A stretch of 39,276 bases of DNA from Acidimicrobiia bacterium (GCA_021296315.1 JAGWAO010000019.1:23254-62529), one strand, 5' to 3'. Positions 26,916 to 36,099 are shown, counted from the first letter of the stretch. Made by a program: numbers and translations. The notes: generated by a model from the letters alone, not told the origin.

Positions 26916-27959
26916 CTAGCCAGCGGGCTCTGGGCCGGAGCTGAGCTTGGGCGAATGGCTCGCGGTCCATGCCAGGAACGTCTCAACCGGCCAAGTGTTC
27001 ACGATGTCGTCGACGGGCACGTCGCAGCGCACTGCCTTGTCGGCGCCGTACGGCTGCCATTCGAGCTGACCGGTGGCGTGGGCGTCGGTGTCGACCGAGA
27101 TCCTGCATCCCCAATCCACCGCCAGACGCAGCAATTCCTCGGGCGGATCCTGGCGCTCGGGCCGGCAGTTGATCTCAACCGCCTTGCCGAACTGGGCGCA
27201 GGCCGCGAACACGATGTCGGCGTCGAACGACGACGGCGGGCGCCCGCCTCCGACCACCTTGCGGTTGGTGCAGTGGCCGAGGATGTCGGTGTGCGGATTG
27301 GCGATCGCGGCCACCATCCGCGGCGTCATCTCCGCCGAGGGCATCCTCAGCTTCGAGTGGACCGAGGCCACGACCACGTCCAGTTCAGCCAGCAGCTCCT
27401 CGGACAGGTCCAGGGACCCGTCGGTGAGAATGTCAACTTCCATCCCGGTCAGGATCCTGAACGGCGCCATCTCGACGTTGAGTTGTGCGATCTCCCCCAT
27501 CTGGCGCCGCAACCGGCTCTCGTCGAGCCCGTGGGCGATGGTGAGGCGGGCCGAGTGGTCGGTGATCGCTACCCACTCGTGGCCCAGGGCGGCCGCGGTG
27601 GTGGCCATGGCTCGCACGGACGCCCCACCGTCTGACCAGGTGGTGTGGCAGTGGCAGTCACCGCGCAGGCGCTCCATCACGGGGCCGCCCGCGCCGCTGG
27701 GCACCCGGCTGCGTCGCTCGAGTTGGGCGAGGTAACCGTCGTCGACGCCCGCGACGGCCTCGGCTATGACCCGCGCCGTGCTGGGGCCCAGACCGTCGAT
27801 CTCGGTAAGGGTGCCTGCGGCGGCTCGCTCAGCGAGTTCGGCGCCGTCGAGGGCGTCAACGACGGCCAGTGCCCGCTGGAACGCTCGCACCTTGGGTGCG
27901 GGAGCAAGTTCGCGGTCCAAGTAGTGCACGGCAAGTCCTAGTGCCACCGAGGGCCGCAT
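26916..27959 (-). CDS. Helix-hairpin-helix + PHP domain protein (PolX-like C-terminal architecture)
   Basis: LTEIDGLGPSTARVIAEAVAG HhH; GDCHCHTTWSDGGASV, VAITDHS, VDTDAHAT PHP motifs; no nucleotidyltransferase palm seen. Confidence 0.87.
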   Translation of the reverse strand: MRPSVALGLAVHYLDRELAPAPKVRAFQRALAVVDALDGAELAERAAAGTLTEIDGLGPSTARVIAEAVAGVDDGYLAQLERRSRVPSGAGGPVMERLRGDCHCHTTWSDGGASVRAMATTAAALGHEWVAITDHSARLTIAHGLDESRLRRQMGEIAQLNVEMAPFRILTGMEVDILTDGSLDLSEELLAELDVVVASVHSKLRMPSAEMTPRMVAAIANPHTDILGHCTNRKVVGGGRPPSSFDADIVFAACAQFGKAVEINCRPERQDPPEELLRLAVDWGCRISVDTDAHATGQLEWQPYGADKAVRCDVPVDDIVNTWPVETFLAWTASHSPKLSSGPEPAG

Positions 27960-27992
27960 GGCTCCGAAGCTACCCGCCACTGGCCCGAGCGA

Positions 27993-28361
27993 TCACGGCG
28001 CAGCGGCGCGGGGGCCGGGCAGGCGGTGACGGTTGGCGGCTACCAGTGCGTAGATCGGTCGGGCCAGCCAGCGCAGGGGCGGATGAACGATCAGGCGACC
28101 GATGACTCTCCATGCTCCGCCCGCCGCGACAAGGGCTCGGCCGACAGCGTCGGCGCCGCAGGAACGCTGCATGCCGGGACCGCGGTCGTCGATCCACCAC
28201 ACCGCAGCCTGGACGTCGGGTCGGGACAGGCCCAGCTCCTCCGGCTCGAGCGACTGCCAAGGCTCCACCCGGGCATCGGCGGGCAGGCGGGCCTCGATCC
28301 AGCGGGCCGACCGGACGCAGAACCCACACTGCCCGTCGTAGACCAGAATCACACTCCCCAT
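27993..28361 (-). CDS. Thiol-disulfide oxidoreductase DCC family (DUF393)
   Basis: VILVYDGQCGFCVRSARWI. Confidence 0.88.
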   Translation of the reverse strand: MGSVILVYDGQCGFCVRSARWIEARLPADARVEPWQSLEPEELGLSRPDVQAAVWWIDDRGPGMQRSCGADAVGRALVAAGGAWRVIGRLIVHPPLRWLARPIYALVAANRHRLPGPRAAAP

Positions 28362-28387
28362 CTTCGCATCGCCGTCACCCGCCCACC

Positions 28388-28440
28388 CGGAATTGGCAGC
28401 GGTGGACTCCTGTTTGGGCGTTCCCGGCTGCCAGTTCGCG
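28388..28440 (+). repeat. Stem-loop element copy 3 (same arms, different core)
   Basis: CCGGAATTGGCAGC-26 nt-GCTGCCAGTTCGCGG; arms identical to copies 1-2, core GGTGGACTCCTGTTTGGGCGTTCCCG. Confidence 0.75.
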
Positions 28441-28466
28441 GGGGTTCGACGGTAGCGTGATGGGCC

Positions 28467-28556
28467 ATGTCCAAGCGCACGAGCAAGCGCCGCGCCAAGG
28501 CTCGCCGATCTAAGGCGAACCACGGACGCAAGCCCAACGCCGGCCGCAACAGCTGA
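28467..28556 (+). CDS. 29-aa basic protein, candidate ribosomal protein bL37 homolog
   Basis: Manual translation MSKRTSKRRAKARRSKANHGRKPNAGRNS*; resembles the mycobacterial bL37 tail KANHGKRPNA as remembered; TAGCGT box 8 nt upstream. Below the ORF-track size cutoff. Confidence 0.78.
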   Translation: MSKRTSKRRAKARRSKANHGRKPNAGRNS

Positions 28557-28606
28557 CCCGGCGATCCAGAGCCGGCTGGTGTCGCCGGCAGGACGCGGAA
28601 CTCACG

Positions 28607-29680
28607 ATGGAGCGATTCGGATTCGTTGGGCTGCCCAATTCGGGCAAGACATCGCTGCACAATGCTCTGGCCGGCGGCGATGCGGTCGCGGCCCGGCACG
28701 CCTTCTCCACGAAGTCGGCCAACGTGGGTGTGGCGAGGGTTCCTGACGAGCGCCTTCTCCAGCTGGCAAGAATGAGCGGCAGCCGACGGACGGTTCGCGC
28801 CTCGGTGCAGTTCACCGACATCGGCGGCCTGGTATCGGGCTCGAACCGGGGCGAGGGACTGGGCAACGCCTTCCTGGGGCACATTCGCGACACCGACGCG
28901 ATCGTCTACGTGCTGCGTGCCTTTGCCGACCCCGACACTGCCGGTGATGACGATCCGCTCAACAGCCTCCGGGTGCTCGAGACAGAGTTGGCCCTGGCCG
29001 ATCTCGACAGCGCCACCCGCCAGCTCGACAAGCTTGCTCGAGCCGCCAAGGGTGATCCCTCGCTGCGGGCTGGGTGCGACCTGCTCGCGCTGGCGATCGG
29101 GGTTCTCGAAGACGGCGTACCGCTGTACCGAGCTGGCTTCGACGGCGACACCAGGTCCGGTCTTCGCCCGTTCTTCCTGATCACTAACAAGCCGGTGCTT
29201 GCGGTGGTGAACATCGGAGAGGACCAGATCGAAGCCGCGGAGGACTTGGCCGAACCGGTGCGGGCCGAGCTGGGCGAGGCCGAGGTCGTGGCGCTTTGCG
29301 TTCAGCTCGAGGCTGAGGCGGCTCAGCTCGACGAGGCGGAGCGGCCTGAGATGCTGTCCGCTCTGGGCCTCGGCAGCGGCGCTCTGGACCGGTTCCTGAC
29401 CGTCGCCTATCACCTTCTCGGACTCCGGACCTTCCTCACCACGGCTCCCAAGGAGAGCCGGGCCTGGACCTTCCGCGCCGGAGCGTCAGCCGTTGAATGC
29501 GCCGGCGCCGTCCATTCCGACATTCAGCGCGGCTTCATCCGAGCCGACACCATCCGGTGGGACCGGCTGCTGGAGGCCGGTTCCTGGGTCGCGGCCCGCG
29601 ATCAGGGCCTGGTGCAGTCCGAGGGCAAGGACTACCGCGTGGCCGACGGCGACGTGCTGGAGTTCAAGTTCAACGTGTGA
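28607..29680 (+). CDS. ychF: YchF family ribosome-binding ATPase
   Basis: FGFVGLPNSGKTSLHNAL, FTDIGGLVSGSNRGEGLGNAFLGHIRDTDAIVYVLRAF, C-terminal TGS-like GAVHSDIQRGFIRADTI. Confidence 0.93.
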   Translation: MERFGFVGLPNSGKTSLHNALAGGDAVAARHAFSTKSANVGVARVPDERLLQLARMSGSRRTVRASVQFTDIGGLVSGSNRGEGLGNAFLGHIRDTDAIVYVLRAFADPDTAGDDDPLNSLRVLETELALADLDSATRQLDKLARAAKGDPSLRAGCDLLALAIGVLEDGVPLYRAGFDGDTRSGLRPFFLITNKPVLAVVNIGEDQIEAAEDLAEPVRAELGEAEVVALCVQLEAEAAQLDEAERPEMLSALGLGSGALDRFLTVAYHLLGLRTFLTTAPKESRAWTFRAGASAVECAGAVHSDIQRGFIRADTIRWDRLLEAGSWVAARDQGLVQSEGKDYRVADGDVLEFKFNV

Positions 29681-29703
29681 GGGTTGTTCAACGTGTGAGG
29701 GTT
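29669..29703. repeat. 18-bp tandem duplication over the ychF stop codon
   Basis: TTCAACGTGTGAGGGTTG followed by TTCAACGTGTGAGGGTT. Confidence 0.9.
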
Positions 29704-29749
29704 CCGCCAATCTCGCGACGCGCCGGACGCTGGTGCGTTAGCCTGCCTC

Positions 29750-30670
29750 ATGCCCGTCGACTCCGATCAGCGACTGCTCTCCGAACTCGAGCCCAGCGTC
29801 GAGCGACTCTACGAGCGGCACCTTCGACAGACCAAGGAGTGGCATCCCCATGTGCTTGTGCCTTGGAGCCGGGGCAAGGACTTCCCGGCTGACTACGAAT
29901 GGACTCCCGAGGAGGCGGGGCTCAGTGCCGAGGCCCGTAGCGCGCTGTACGTCAACGTCCTGACAGAGGACAACCTGCCCTACTACTTCCGGGACATCGA
30001 GCGCATGTTCGGCCGCGACGGCGCTTGGGGCCATTGGGTGAGGCGTTGGACGGCCGAGGAGGGCCGTCACGGGCAGGTGATACACGACTACCTTGCCGTC
30101 ACCCGGTCCGTCGATCCCGTCAGTCTGGAGCGGGCCCGCATGGCCCAGGTGCAGTGCGGACAGGTTCCCGAGCCGCCCAATGCGCTGGAGGGTCTCGCCT
30201 ACGTAACGCTCCAGGAGTTGGCCACCCGCATTTCGCACTTCAACACCGGGCGGCACATAGACGACCCGGCCGGCAAGGCCATCATGCGCCGGGTGTCCTT
30301 CGACGAGAACCTCCATTTTCTCTTCTATCGCGATTTGATGGGCGCCGCGCTCAAGGTGGAGCCGTCTGCCGCGGTCGTGGCGATCGCCAACCAGGTGAAG
30401 CGCTTCGCCATGCCCGGCGTGGGAATTACCGACTTCGATGCACACGCCCGAACGATTGCTGAAGCCGGCATCTACGACATGGCCATCCATCACGATCAGA
30501 TTCTTCAGCCAGTCGTCATGCGGGACTGGAACCTTCCGAGCCTCGCCGGTCTATCGGGGGTGGCCGAGGCGGCCCGTGACAGGCTCCTGAAGTTGATCGA
30601 CCGGATCGGCCGGGTCGGTCGGCTCATGCTGGAGCGCCGTGCCGAGCGCCGGTCGCGCCGGGAGCATTGA
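29750..30670 (+). CDS. Acyl-ACP desaturase (ferritin-like di-iron, type 2 fatty acid desaturase)
   Basis: LTEDNLPYYFRDIERMF, WTAEEGRHGQVIHDYL, DENLHFLFYRDL. Confidence 0.92.
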   Translation: MPVDSDQRLLSELEPSVERLYERHLRQTKEWHPHVLVPWSRGKDFPADYEWTPEEAGLSAEARSALYVNVLTEDNLPYYFRDIERMFGRDGAWGHWVRRWTAEEGRHGQVIHDYLAVTRSVDPVSLERARMAQVQCGQVPEPPNALEGLAYVTLQELATRISHFNTGRHIDDPAGKAIMRRVSFDENLHFLFYRDLMGAALKVEPSAAVVAIANQVKRFAMPGVGITDFDAHARTIAEAGIYDMAIHHDQILQPVVMRDWNLPSLAGLSGVAEAARDRLLKLIDRIGRVGRLMLERRAERRSRREH

Positions 30671-30756
30671 GCCGGCAGGGAGATCTCGCACCGGCGCTCC
30701 CCGTCGGGTGCATGCCAGAGACGATGGGCGAGGCTTCTGGAACTAGATTCTCGACC

Positions 30757-31086
30757 ATGGCCTGGCTGATGGTCGGAGACCGGGTGGTGGCGTCGCTGGA
30801 GGTCGCTTCCAGCCGGCGAGACCGTCGCAGAGGTCTTCTTGGAAGAGATGGAATCGAGGGAGCCTTGCTGCTGGAACGGACCCGCTCGGTGCACTCGTTC
30901 GGCATGCGCTTCCCGATCGACGTAGCCCACTGTGACAGTGACATGCAGGTGTTGCGGGTGACCACGATGCGGGCCAACCGTGTCGGGCGCCCGGTGCGGC
31001 GGGCCGCATCGGTCATCGAGGCCGAGGCAGGCAGCTTCCGGCGCTGGGGGATAGCTCCCGGCGTGGAACTGGAGATCCGGCGGTGA
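30757..31086 (+). CDS. DUF192 family protein
   Basis: RRRGLLGRDGIEGALLLERTRSVHSFGMRFPIDVAHCD; ATG 30757 preferred over TTG 30667 because TAGATT lies 7 nt upstream. Confidence 0.85.
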   Translation: MAWLMVGDRVVASLEVASSRRDRRRGLLGRDGIEGALLLERTRSVHSFGMRFPIDVAHCDSDMQVLRVTTMRANRVGRPVRRAASVIEAEAGSFRRWGIAPGVELEIRR

Positions 31087-31952
31087 GCGGTTCCGGGCTC
31101 GGGTCTGCACCTCCGGCGGTGACCGGTTCGCTGGTCTTGGTCGGCACGCCGATCGGCAACCTCGGCGACCTCAGCCCGAGGGCGGTGGAGGCCCTCGCTT
31201 CCGCTGACCTGGTCTGCTGCGAGGACACCCGGCGCACCGGACGACTGCTGGAGCGTGCGGGCGTGCAGGGGGTGCGGCTCCGGCGCGTCGACGAGCACAC
31301 CGAGGCCGCGGCGGCCACCGATGTTCTCAAGCTGCTCGCCGGCGGAGCCACGGTCGCGGTGGTGACCGATGCCGGCATGCCCGCGCTGACCGATCCCGGT
31401 GGCCGGTTGGTAGCGGCGTCAGCAGAGGCCGGTCACACCGTCACTGTCGTCCCCGGCCCTTCCGCGGGTTTGGCTGCCCTGGCGATCAGCGGTCTTCCCG
31501 CAGGCCGGTTCTGCTTCGAGGGCTTCCTGCCCCGCAAGGGCAGGGCCCGTGCCGAGCGCCTGGAGCAGATAGCGCGGGAGGGGCGCACCACTGTGGTCTA
31601 CGAGTCGCCGCATCGCTTGCGGTCATGTCTTGAAGACCTGGCCGAGGTGTGCGGACCGTCCCGCCGGGGTGTTGTGGCCCGTGAGCTCACCAAGCTGCAT
31701 GAGGAGGTCGCGAGGGGGAGCCTCGCCGACTTGTGCGAATGGGCCACCGGCCCGGTGAAGGGAGAGGTGGTGATCGTGATCGAGGGAGCCGCAGAGGCCG
31801 TGACCGAAGCGACCGAAGATGAGCTCAGGGTCGAGGTCGAGTCTCTCGTGACCGGCGGAGCGAGCCGCAAGGACGCAGTCGAGGTGACCGCGGCGGCTCA
31901 TGGGATATCGCGCCGCCGGGTCTACAACCTCGTTGTCAGCACCGGAGACTGA
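31083..31952 (+). CDS. rsmI: 16S rRNA (cytidine(1402)-2'-O)-methyltransferase RsmI
   Basis: LVLVGTPIGNLGDLSPRAVEAL, CEDTRRTGRLL, VTDAGMPALTDPG, VYESPHRL. Confidence 0.96.
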   Translation: MSGSGLGSAPPAVTGSLVLVGTPIGNLGDLSPRAVEALASADLVCCEDTRRTGRLLERAGVQGVRLRRVDEHTEAAAATDVLKLLAGGATVAVVTDAGMPALTDPGGRLVAASAEAGHTVTVVPGPSAGLAALAISGLPAGRFCFEGFLPRKGRARAERLEQIAREGRTTVVYESPHRLRSCLEDLAEVCGPSRRGVVARELTKLHEEVARGSLADLCEWATGPVKGEVVIVIEGAAEAVTEATEDELRVEVESLVTGGASRKDAVEVTAAAHGISRRRVYNLVVSTGD

Positions 31953-32048
31953 CCTCGAACCAGCAAACGTTCGTAGTCGGCAGCTTGACGGCAAGGTCGT
32001 CATCCCGGCTGGGGAAGACGTTGGAATCTGGGGATAACGTGGCCCCTT

Positions 32049-33704
32049 ATGGCGGTGCCGGTACTGGTCGCGGTGGCGTGGCCCTACGCGTCTGGAAGTC
32101 GCCACCTCGGCCACCTCGCCGGGGCTTACCTGCCGGCGGATATCTACGCCCGGTACCAGCGGCTGGCCGGCAACGACGTTCTGATGGTGAGCGGGTCGGA
32201 TGTCCACGGCACGCCCATCACCGTGCGGGCCGATGCCGAAGGGGTTACGCCATCCGAGATCGTCGAGCGCTACCACTCCGAGTTCTGCTGCCAGTGGGAG
32301 ATGCTCGGTATCTCGTGGGACCTGTACACCACCACCGGAACCGCCAACCACGCCGAAGTGACCCAGGACATGTTCTTGGTGCAGCTTCGGAACGGCTATA
32401 TCGACAAGCGGGTCTCCGAGCAGTTCTACGACCCCGTCGGCGAACGGTTCCTGCCCGACCGCTACATCGAGGGCACCTGCCCGCGCTGTGACTACGGCGC
32501 AGCCCGGGGGGACCAGTGCGAGCACTGCGGCACCACCCTGGACGCCACCGACCTGATCGAACCGAGGTCCAAGATCAGCGGTGCAGTGCCGGAACTGCGC
32601 CCGACCGAGCACTTCTACTTCCGCTACTCGGACTTCACCGAGAAGGTCGACGCCTGGCTCCGGACCCGCCGCCGATGGCGACCGCACGTGCTCAACTCCA
32701 GCTTCGGCTGGACCAACGAGGGTCTTCAGGACCGGGCGATAACCCGTGACCTCGACTGGGGAGTGGAGTTGCCCGTCGACGACTTGGGCGAGGGCAAACG
32801 CATCTACGTCTGGTACGACGCGGTGATCGGCTACCTGTCGGCGTCCAAGGAATGGGCGGCCCGCCGTGGCGATCCCGACGCCTGGAAGCGCTGGTGGCAC
32901 AACGACGACGCTCACCACGCCTATTTCGTCGGGAAGGACAACATTCCGTTCCACGCCATGCTGTGGCCGGCCCAGCTGATGGGCTACGGCGGCCTGCACT
33001 TGCCCGACAACGTGCCCGCGAACCAGTACGTGACCTTCTCCGGGGCGAAGATGGCCGCGGGCCGGGGCGTGGGCCTGACCATCGGCGAGGGCCTCAGCCT
33101 CTTCGAGCCCGACGCTCTGCGCTACGCCCTGGCCGCGGCCCTGCCCGAGCACGCCGACACCGAGGTCTCCATCGAGGAGATCGCTCGGCGAATCAACGAC
33201 GAGTTGGTCGCCACTTGGGGCAACCTCGTAAACCGGGTGCTGTCGTTGGCCCAGTCGGCGCTGGGGGGCGTGGTCCCGGAAGTTGGAGACCGGCACTCCT
33301 CCGACACCGCCCTGCTGTCCGCCACCGACGACGCCTTGAGCGAGGAGGCCGACTGCATCGAGCGCGTGGAGTTGCGGGCCGGGCTCCGCCGCGCCATGGA
33401 GGCGGCTGCCAGGGTGAACGCCTACCTCAACTCGAATGAGCCGTGGAAGCTGGCCTCGGTGGATCCGGACCGTGCTGCGGCGGTGCTGGTGACTGCGCTG
33501 GAGGCGATGGCAGGAGTGCGCACGGGACTGGCCCCGTACCTGCCGTTCTCGACGGCGGCTCTCGACGGCCTGTTCGGTCCGGTCGAGCACTGGGAACGCC
33601 CCGACCTGCCGCCGGGAACGCGTATGCCCGAGCCTGAGCCGCTGTTCGCCAAGGTGGACCTGGACGCCATCGATCTCGCCGCTGACGGCGAGGACCGGGC
33701 CTGA
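32049..33704 (+). CDS. metG: Methionyl-tRNA synthetase
   Basis: VAWPYASGSRHLGHLAGAYLPADI (HIGH-type), GSDVHGTPI, Cys zinc knuckles, YVTFSGAKMAAGRG. Confidence 0.95.
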   Translation: MAVPVLVAVAWPYASGSRHLGHLAGAYLPADIYARYQRLAGNDVLMVSGSDVHGTPITVRADAEGVTPSEIVERYHSEFCCQWEMLGISWDLYTTTGTANHAEVTQDMFLVQLRNGYIDKRVSEQFYDPVGERFLPDRYIEGTCPRCDYGAARGDQCEHCGTTLDATDLIEPRSKISGAVPELRPTEHFYFRYSDFTEKVDAWLRTRRRWRPHVLNSSFGWTNEGLQDRAITRDLDWGVELPVDDLGEGKRIYVWYDAVIGYLSASKEWAARRGDPDAWKRWWHNDDAHHAYFVGKDNIPFHAMLWPAQLMGYGGLHLPDNVPANQYVTFSGAKMAAGRGVGLTIGEGLSLFEPDALRYALAAALPEHADTEVSIEEIARRINDELVATWGNLVNRVLSLAQSALGGVVPEVGDRHSSDTALLSATDDALSEEADCIERVELRAGLRRAMEAAARVNAYLNSNEPWKLASVDPDRAAAVLVTALEAMAGVRTGLAPYLPFSTAALDGLFGPVEHWERPDLPPGTRMPEPEPLFAKVDLDAIDLAADGEDRA

Positions 33705-33710
33705 GGGGGC

Positions 33711-34478
33711 GTGGTTGCTGTGGCCTGGGCCGATCACCATTGCCACCTCCCGGCCGGCGACGCGGCCGGCCCGGTGATCAACGACGCCCGGGCCGCAGGC
33801 GTCGGGGTGCTCGTCACTGTGGGTACCGATGTGGAGAGCTCCTGCCGCGCGATCTCGGTTGCCAAGGCCCACGAGGGGGTGTGGGCCACTGCGGGCGTGC
33901 ATCCCCACGAAGCCTCCGGTGGCACGGGCGGATTGGAGGCCCTGATGGCGCGGCCTGAAGTGGTGGCTGTGGGCGAGACCGGACTCGACTATCACTACGA
34001 CCACTCGCCGCGTCCCGTTCAGCGCCGGGTATTCGCCGCACAGGTGGAACTGGCCAATCGCAGGGACTTTCCGCTGGTGGTCCACTCCCGGTCGGCCTGG
34101 GACGACACGCTCGCGGTGCTCGACCGCGAGGGCGTCCCGTCGCGAACGGTGATGCACTGCTTCACGGGCGGACCCGAGGAGGCCGAGGAGTGTCTGCGAC
34201 GGGGCGCGGTCCTGTCGTTCTCGGGGATCGTCACCTTCCCCAAGGCTCCCGAGGTGCGCGACGCGGCCCGCGCCTGCCCGCTTGACCGGCTCATGGTCGA
34301 GACCGACAGCCCGTACCTGGCTCCGGTGCCTCATCGCGGCAAGAAGAACCGGCCCGCGCTGGTGGGCGTTGTGGGGGCGGCGGTGGCCGAGGCGAAGGGC
34401 CTCGAGGTCGCGGACGTGGAGCAGGCCACCTGGGCGACTACTCGCGCCTTCTACGGGCTCGATCGGGAGGTCGACTGA
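33711..34478 (+). CDS. tatD: TatD family hydrolase
   Basis: DHHCHLP, GVHPHEA, VGETGLDYHYD, VHSR, HCFTGG, VETDSPYLAP. Confidence 0.94.
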   Translation: MVAVAWADHHCHLPAGDAAGPVINDARAAGVGVLVTVGTDVESSCRAISVAKAHEGVWATAGVHPHEASGGTGGLEALMARPEVVAVGETGLDYHYDHSPRPVQRRVFAAQVELANRRDFPLVVHSRSAWDDTLAVLDREGVPSRTVMHCFTGGPEEAEECLRRGAVLSFSGIVTFPKAPEVRDAARACPLDRLMVETDSPYLAPVPHRGKKNRPALVGVVGAAVAEAKGLEVADVEQATWATTRAFYGLDREVD

Positions 34479-34479
34479 G

Positions 34480-35115
34480 ATGGGTGCTCTCGGCCGGGGC
34501 ACTCGGGTGGGACTGGTCGGCACAGCCGCCCTCGCCACGCTGGTCCTGGTGAGCGCGCCCGCGCCGGCCCAGACGACATCGACAACGGCACCTCCCGGAG
34601 TGGAGCCGACCGAAGTCGTTGACGTGGAGGACTTCGAGAATCGGGCCCAGCGGTGGGCCGAGGCTCGTCGGCGGGCCCGCGAGCAGGCCCTTCGGAGAGC
34701 CGAGGAATTGGCTATCGCCAACAGGAGCACAACCTCCACGACGACCATTTCCACGACCACGACCACGACCTCCACGACTACGACTACGACCACCGAGCCG
34801 CCGACCACATCCACCGAGGCTGCCGCCGTCGAGCATCCGATACCGGCGGGAACCACCGAAGAGCAGTGGCACGCCCTGCGGCAGTGCGAGTCGACCCAGA
34901 ACTACCGGGCCGTCAGCGTCAGTGGCCGGTACCGCGGCGCCTACCAGTTCTCGATCCGTACCTGGGACTGGGTCGCAGGAATGCACTACCCGGACCTGGT
35001 CGGGGTTGATCCCAGAGACGCATCGCCCTCGGACCAGGACAAGATGGCCTACAAGCTCTACGAGATCAACGGCTGGGATCCCTGGCCGACCTGCAAGAAG
35101 AGGCTGCCCTCCTGA
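34480..35115 (+). CDS. Secreted Rpf-like transglycosylase with Thr-rich linker
   Basis: Signal region, (T/S)n linker, then LRQCESTQNYRAVSVSGRYRGAYQFSIRTWDWVAG Rpf-like domain; synteny tatD-rpf-rsmA. Confidence 0.87.
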   Translation: MGALGRGTRVGLVGTAALATLVLVSAPAPAQTTSTTAPPGVEPTEVVDVEDFENRAQRWAEARRRAREQALRRAEELAIANRSTTSTTTISTTTTTTSTTTTTTTEPPTTSTEAAAVEHPIPAGTTEEQWHALRQCESTQNYRAVSVSGRYRGAYQFSIRTWDWVAGMHYPDLVGVDPRDASPSDQDKMAYKLYEINGWDPWPTCKKRLPS

Positions 35116-35132
35116 CCCACACTGAGTCGGAG

Positions 35133-35945
35133 TTGAAGGCGCTCATGGACCGCTTCGGCGTGTCGCCGCGCCGGTCCTTCGGTCAACACTTCGTAGTGGA
35201 TCCCAACACGGTCAGGCGGATCGCCCGGCTCAGCGGTGCGGGGCCGGGGGACTGCGTACTGGAGATCGGTGCAGGGCTGGGCTCTCTCACCCTCGCCCTG
35301 GCCGAGACCGGTGCGGTAGTGCGGGCCGTGGAGGTCGACTCCGGTCTTGCCGCAGCTCTGCGCGAGGTGGTCGCGGAGGCCGGCGCATCCGATGTCGAGG
35401 TGGTGGAAGGGGACGCTTCGGTGCTGGACTTGGACAAGGTGCTGAGCGGCTCTCAGCGGTGGATGCTGGTGGCGAACCTTCCCTACAACATCGCCACGCC
35501 GCTGGTAGTGGACCTGCTGCGCGATGCCGCTTCCATCGAGACGATGGTGGTCATGGTGCAACGGGAGGCGGGAGAGCGACTCGCCGCGCCGGCTGGATCG
35601 AGAGTTCGCGGCATACCCAGCGTTCTCGTGGAAAGGCGGGGTACCGCTCGGGTGGTGGCCCGAGTCGCACCGTCAGTCTTCCGGCCCCGGCCCAGGGTCG
35701 AGTCGGTGGTGGTACGGGTCGAGCGGTCCCCGAGTCCGGAGTCGCTGAGGCTTCCGCCGGAGACGGAGGCTCGCTTCGAGCTGCTTGTGCGAACGGGGTT
35801 CGGTCAGCGCCGCAAGATGCTTCGTCGTTCGCTGGCCGGGCTGGTCACCTCTTCGGGGTTCGCAGCGGCGGGGGTGGATCCTGCCAGCCGCCCCGAGACG
35901 CTCACCCTGGGTCAGTGGGTCGGCCTGGCCCGCGCCCAGCCGTAG
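35133..35945 (+). CDS. rsmA: 16S rRNA dimethyladenosine transferase RsmA/KsgA
   Basis: SFGQHFVVDPNTVRRI, VLEIGAGLGSLTLAL, VANLPYNIATPLV, VFRPRPRVESVVV. Confidence 0.95.
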   Translation: MKALMDRFGVSPRRSFGQHFVVDPNTVRRIARLSGAGPGDCVLEIGAGLGSLTLALAETGAVVRAVEVDSGLAAALREVVAEAGASDVEVVEGDASVLDLDKVLSGSQRWMLVANLPYNIATPLVVDLLRDAASIETMVVMVQREAGERLAAPAGSRVRGIPSVLVERRGTARVVARVAPSVFRPRPRVESVVVRVERSPSPESLRLPPETEARFELLVRTGFGQRRKMLRRSLAGLVTSSGFAAAGVDPASRPETLTLGQWVGLARAQP

Positions 35946-35996
35946 GAGCGTCCGCGAATGAGCGAGAAGCGTGTCGTGTCGCAGCGGTGCTATTCC

Positions 35997-36044
35997 CGCT
36001 CTTGTTCGCTGCGCTCACGGGTCGCTCGGGCCACGGCCTCGCTC
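35997..36044. repeat. Dispersed copy of the 44-bp repeat at 25392-25479
   Basis: CGCTCTTGTTCGCTGCGCTCACGGGTCGCTCGGGCCACGGCCTCGCT. Confidence 0.75.
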
Positions 36045-36099
36045 TGCACGTCGCCGGGACTCGCACGGATCGCGGCCTATTCTCTCGGCCTCTAGACCG

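Noticed and set aside
28436-28460. tRNA T-loop-like GGGGTTCGAC
   Set aside because: No acceptor or anticodon stem could be built around it; it lies in the bL37-like promoter region.
31623-34856. 1077-aa minus-strand ORF
   Set aside because: Antisense to rsmI, metG, tatD and rpf, which carry clear family motifs; poly-Val stretch is the complement of the Thr-rich linker. Typical high-GC shadow ORF.
34653-35009. Alternate-frame His/Asp-rich ORF (HDDHFHDHDHDLHDYDYDH) resembling a metal-binding peptide
   Set aside because: Out-of-frame reading of the ACG/ACC Thr linker repeat of the Rpf gene; compositional artefact.
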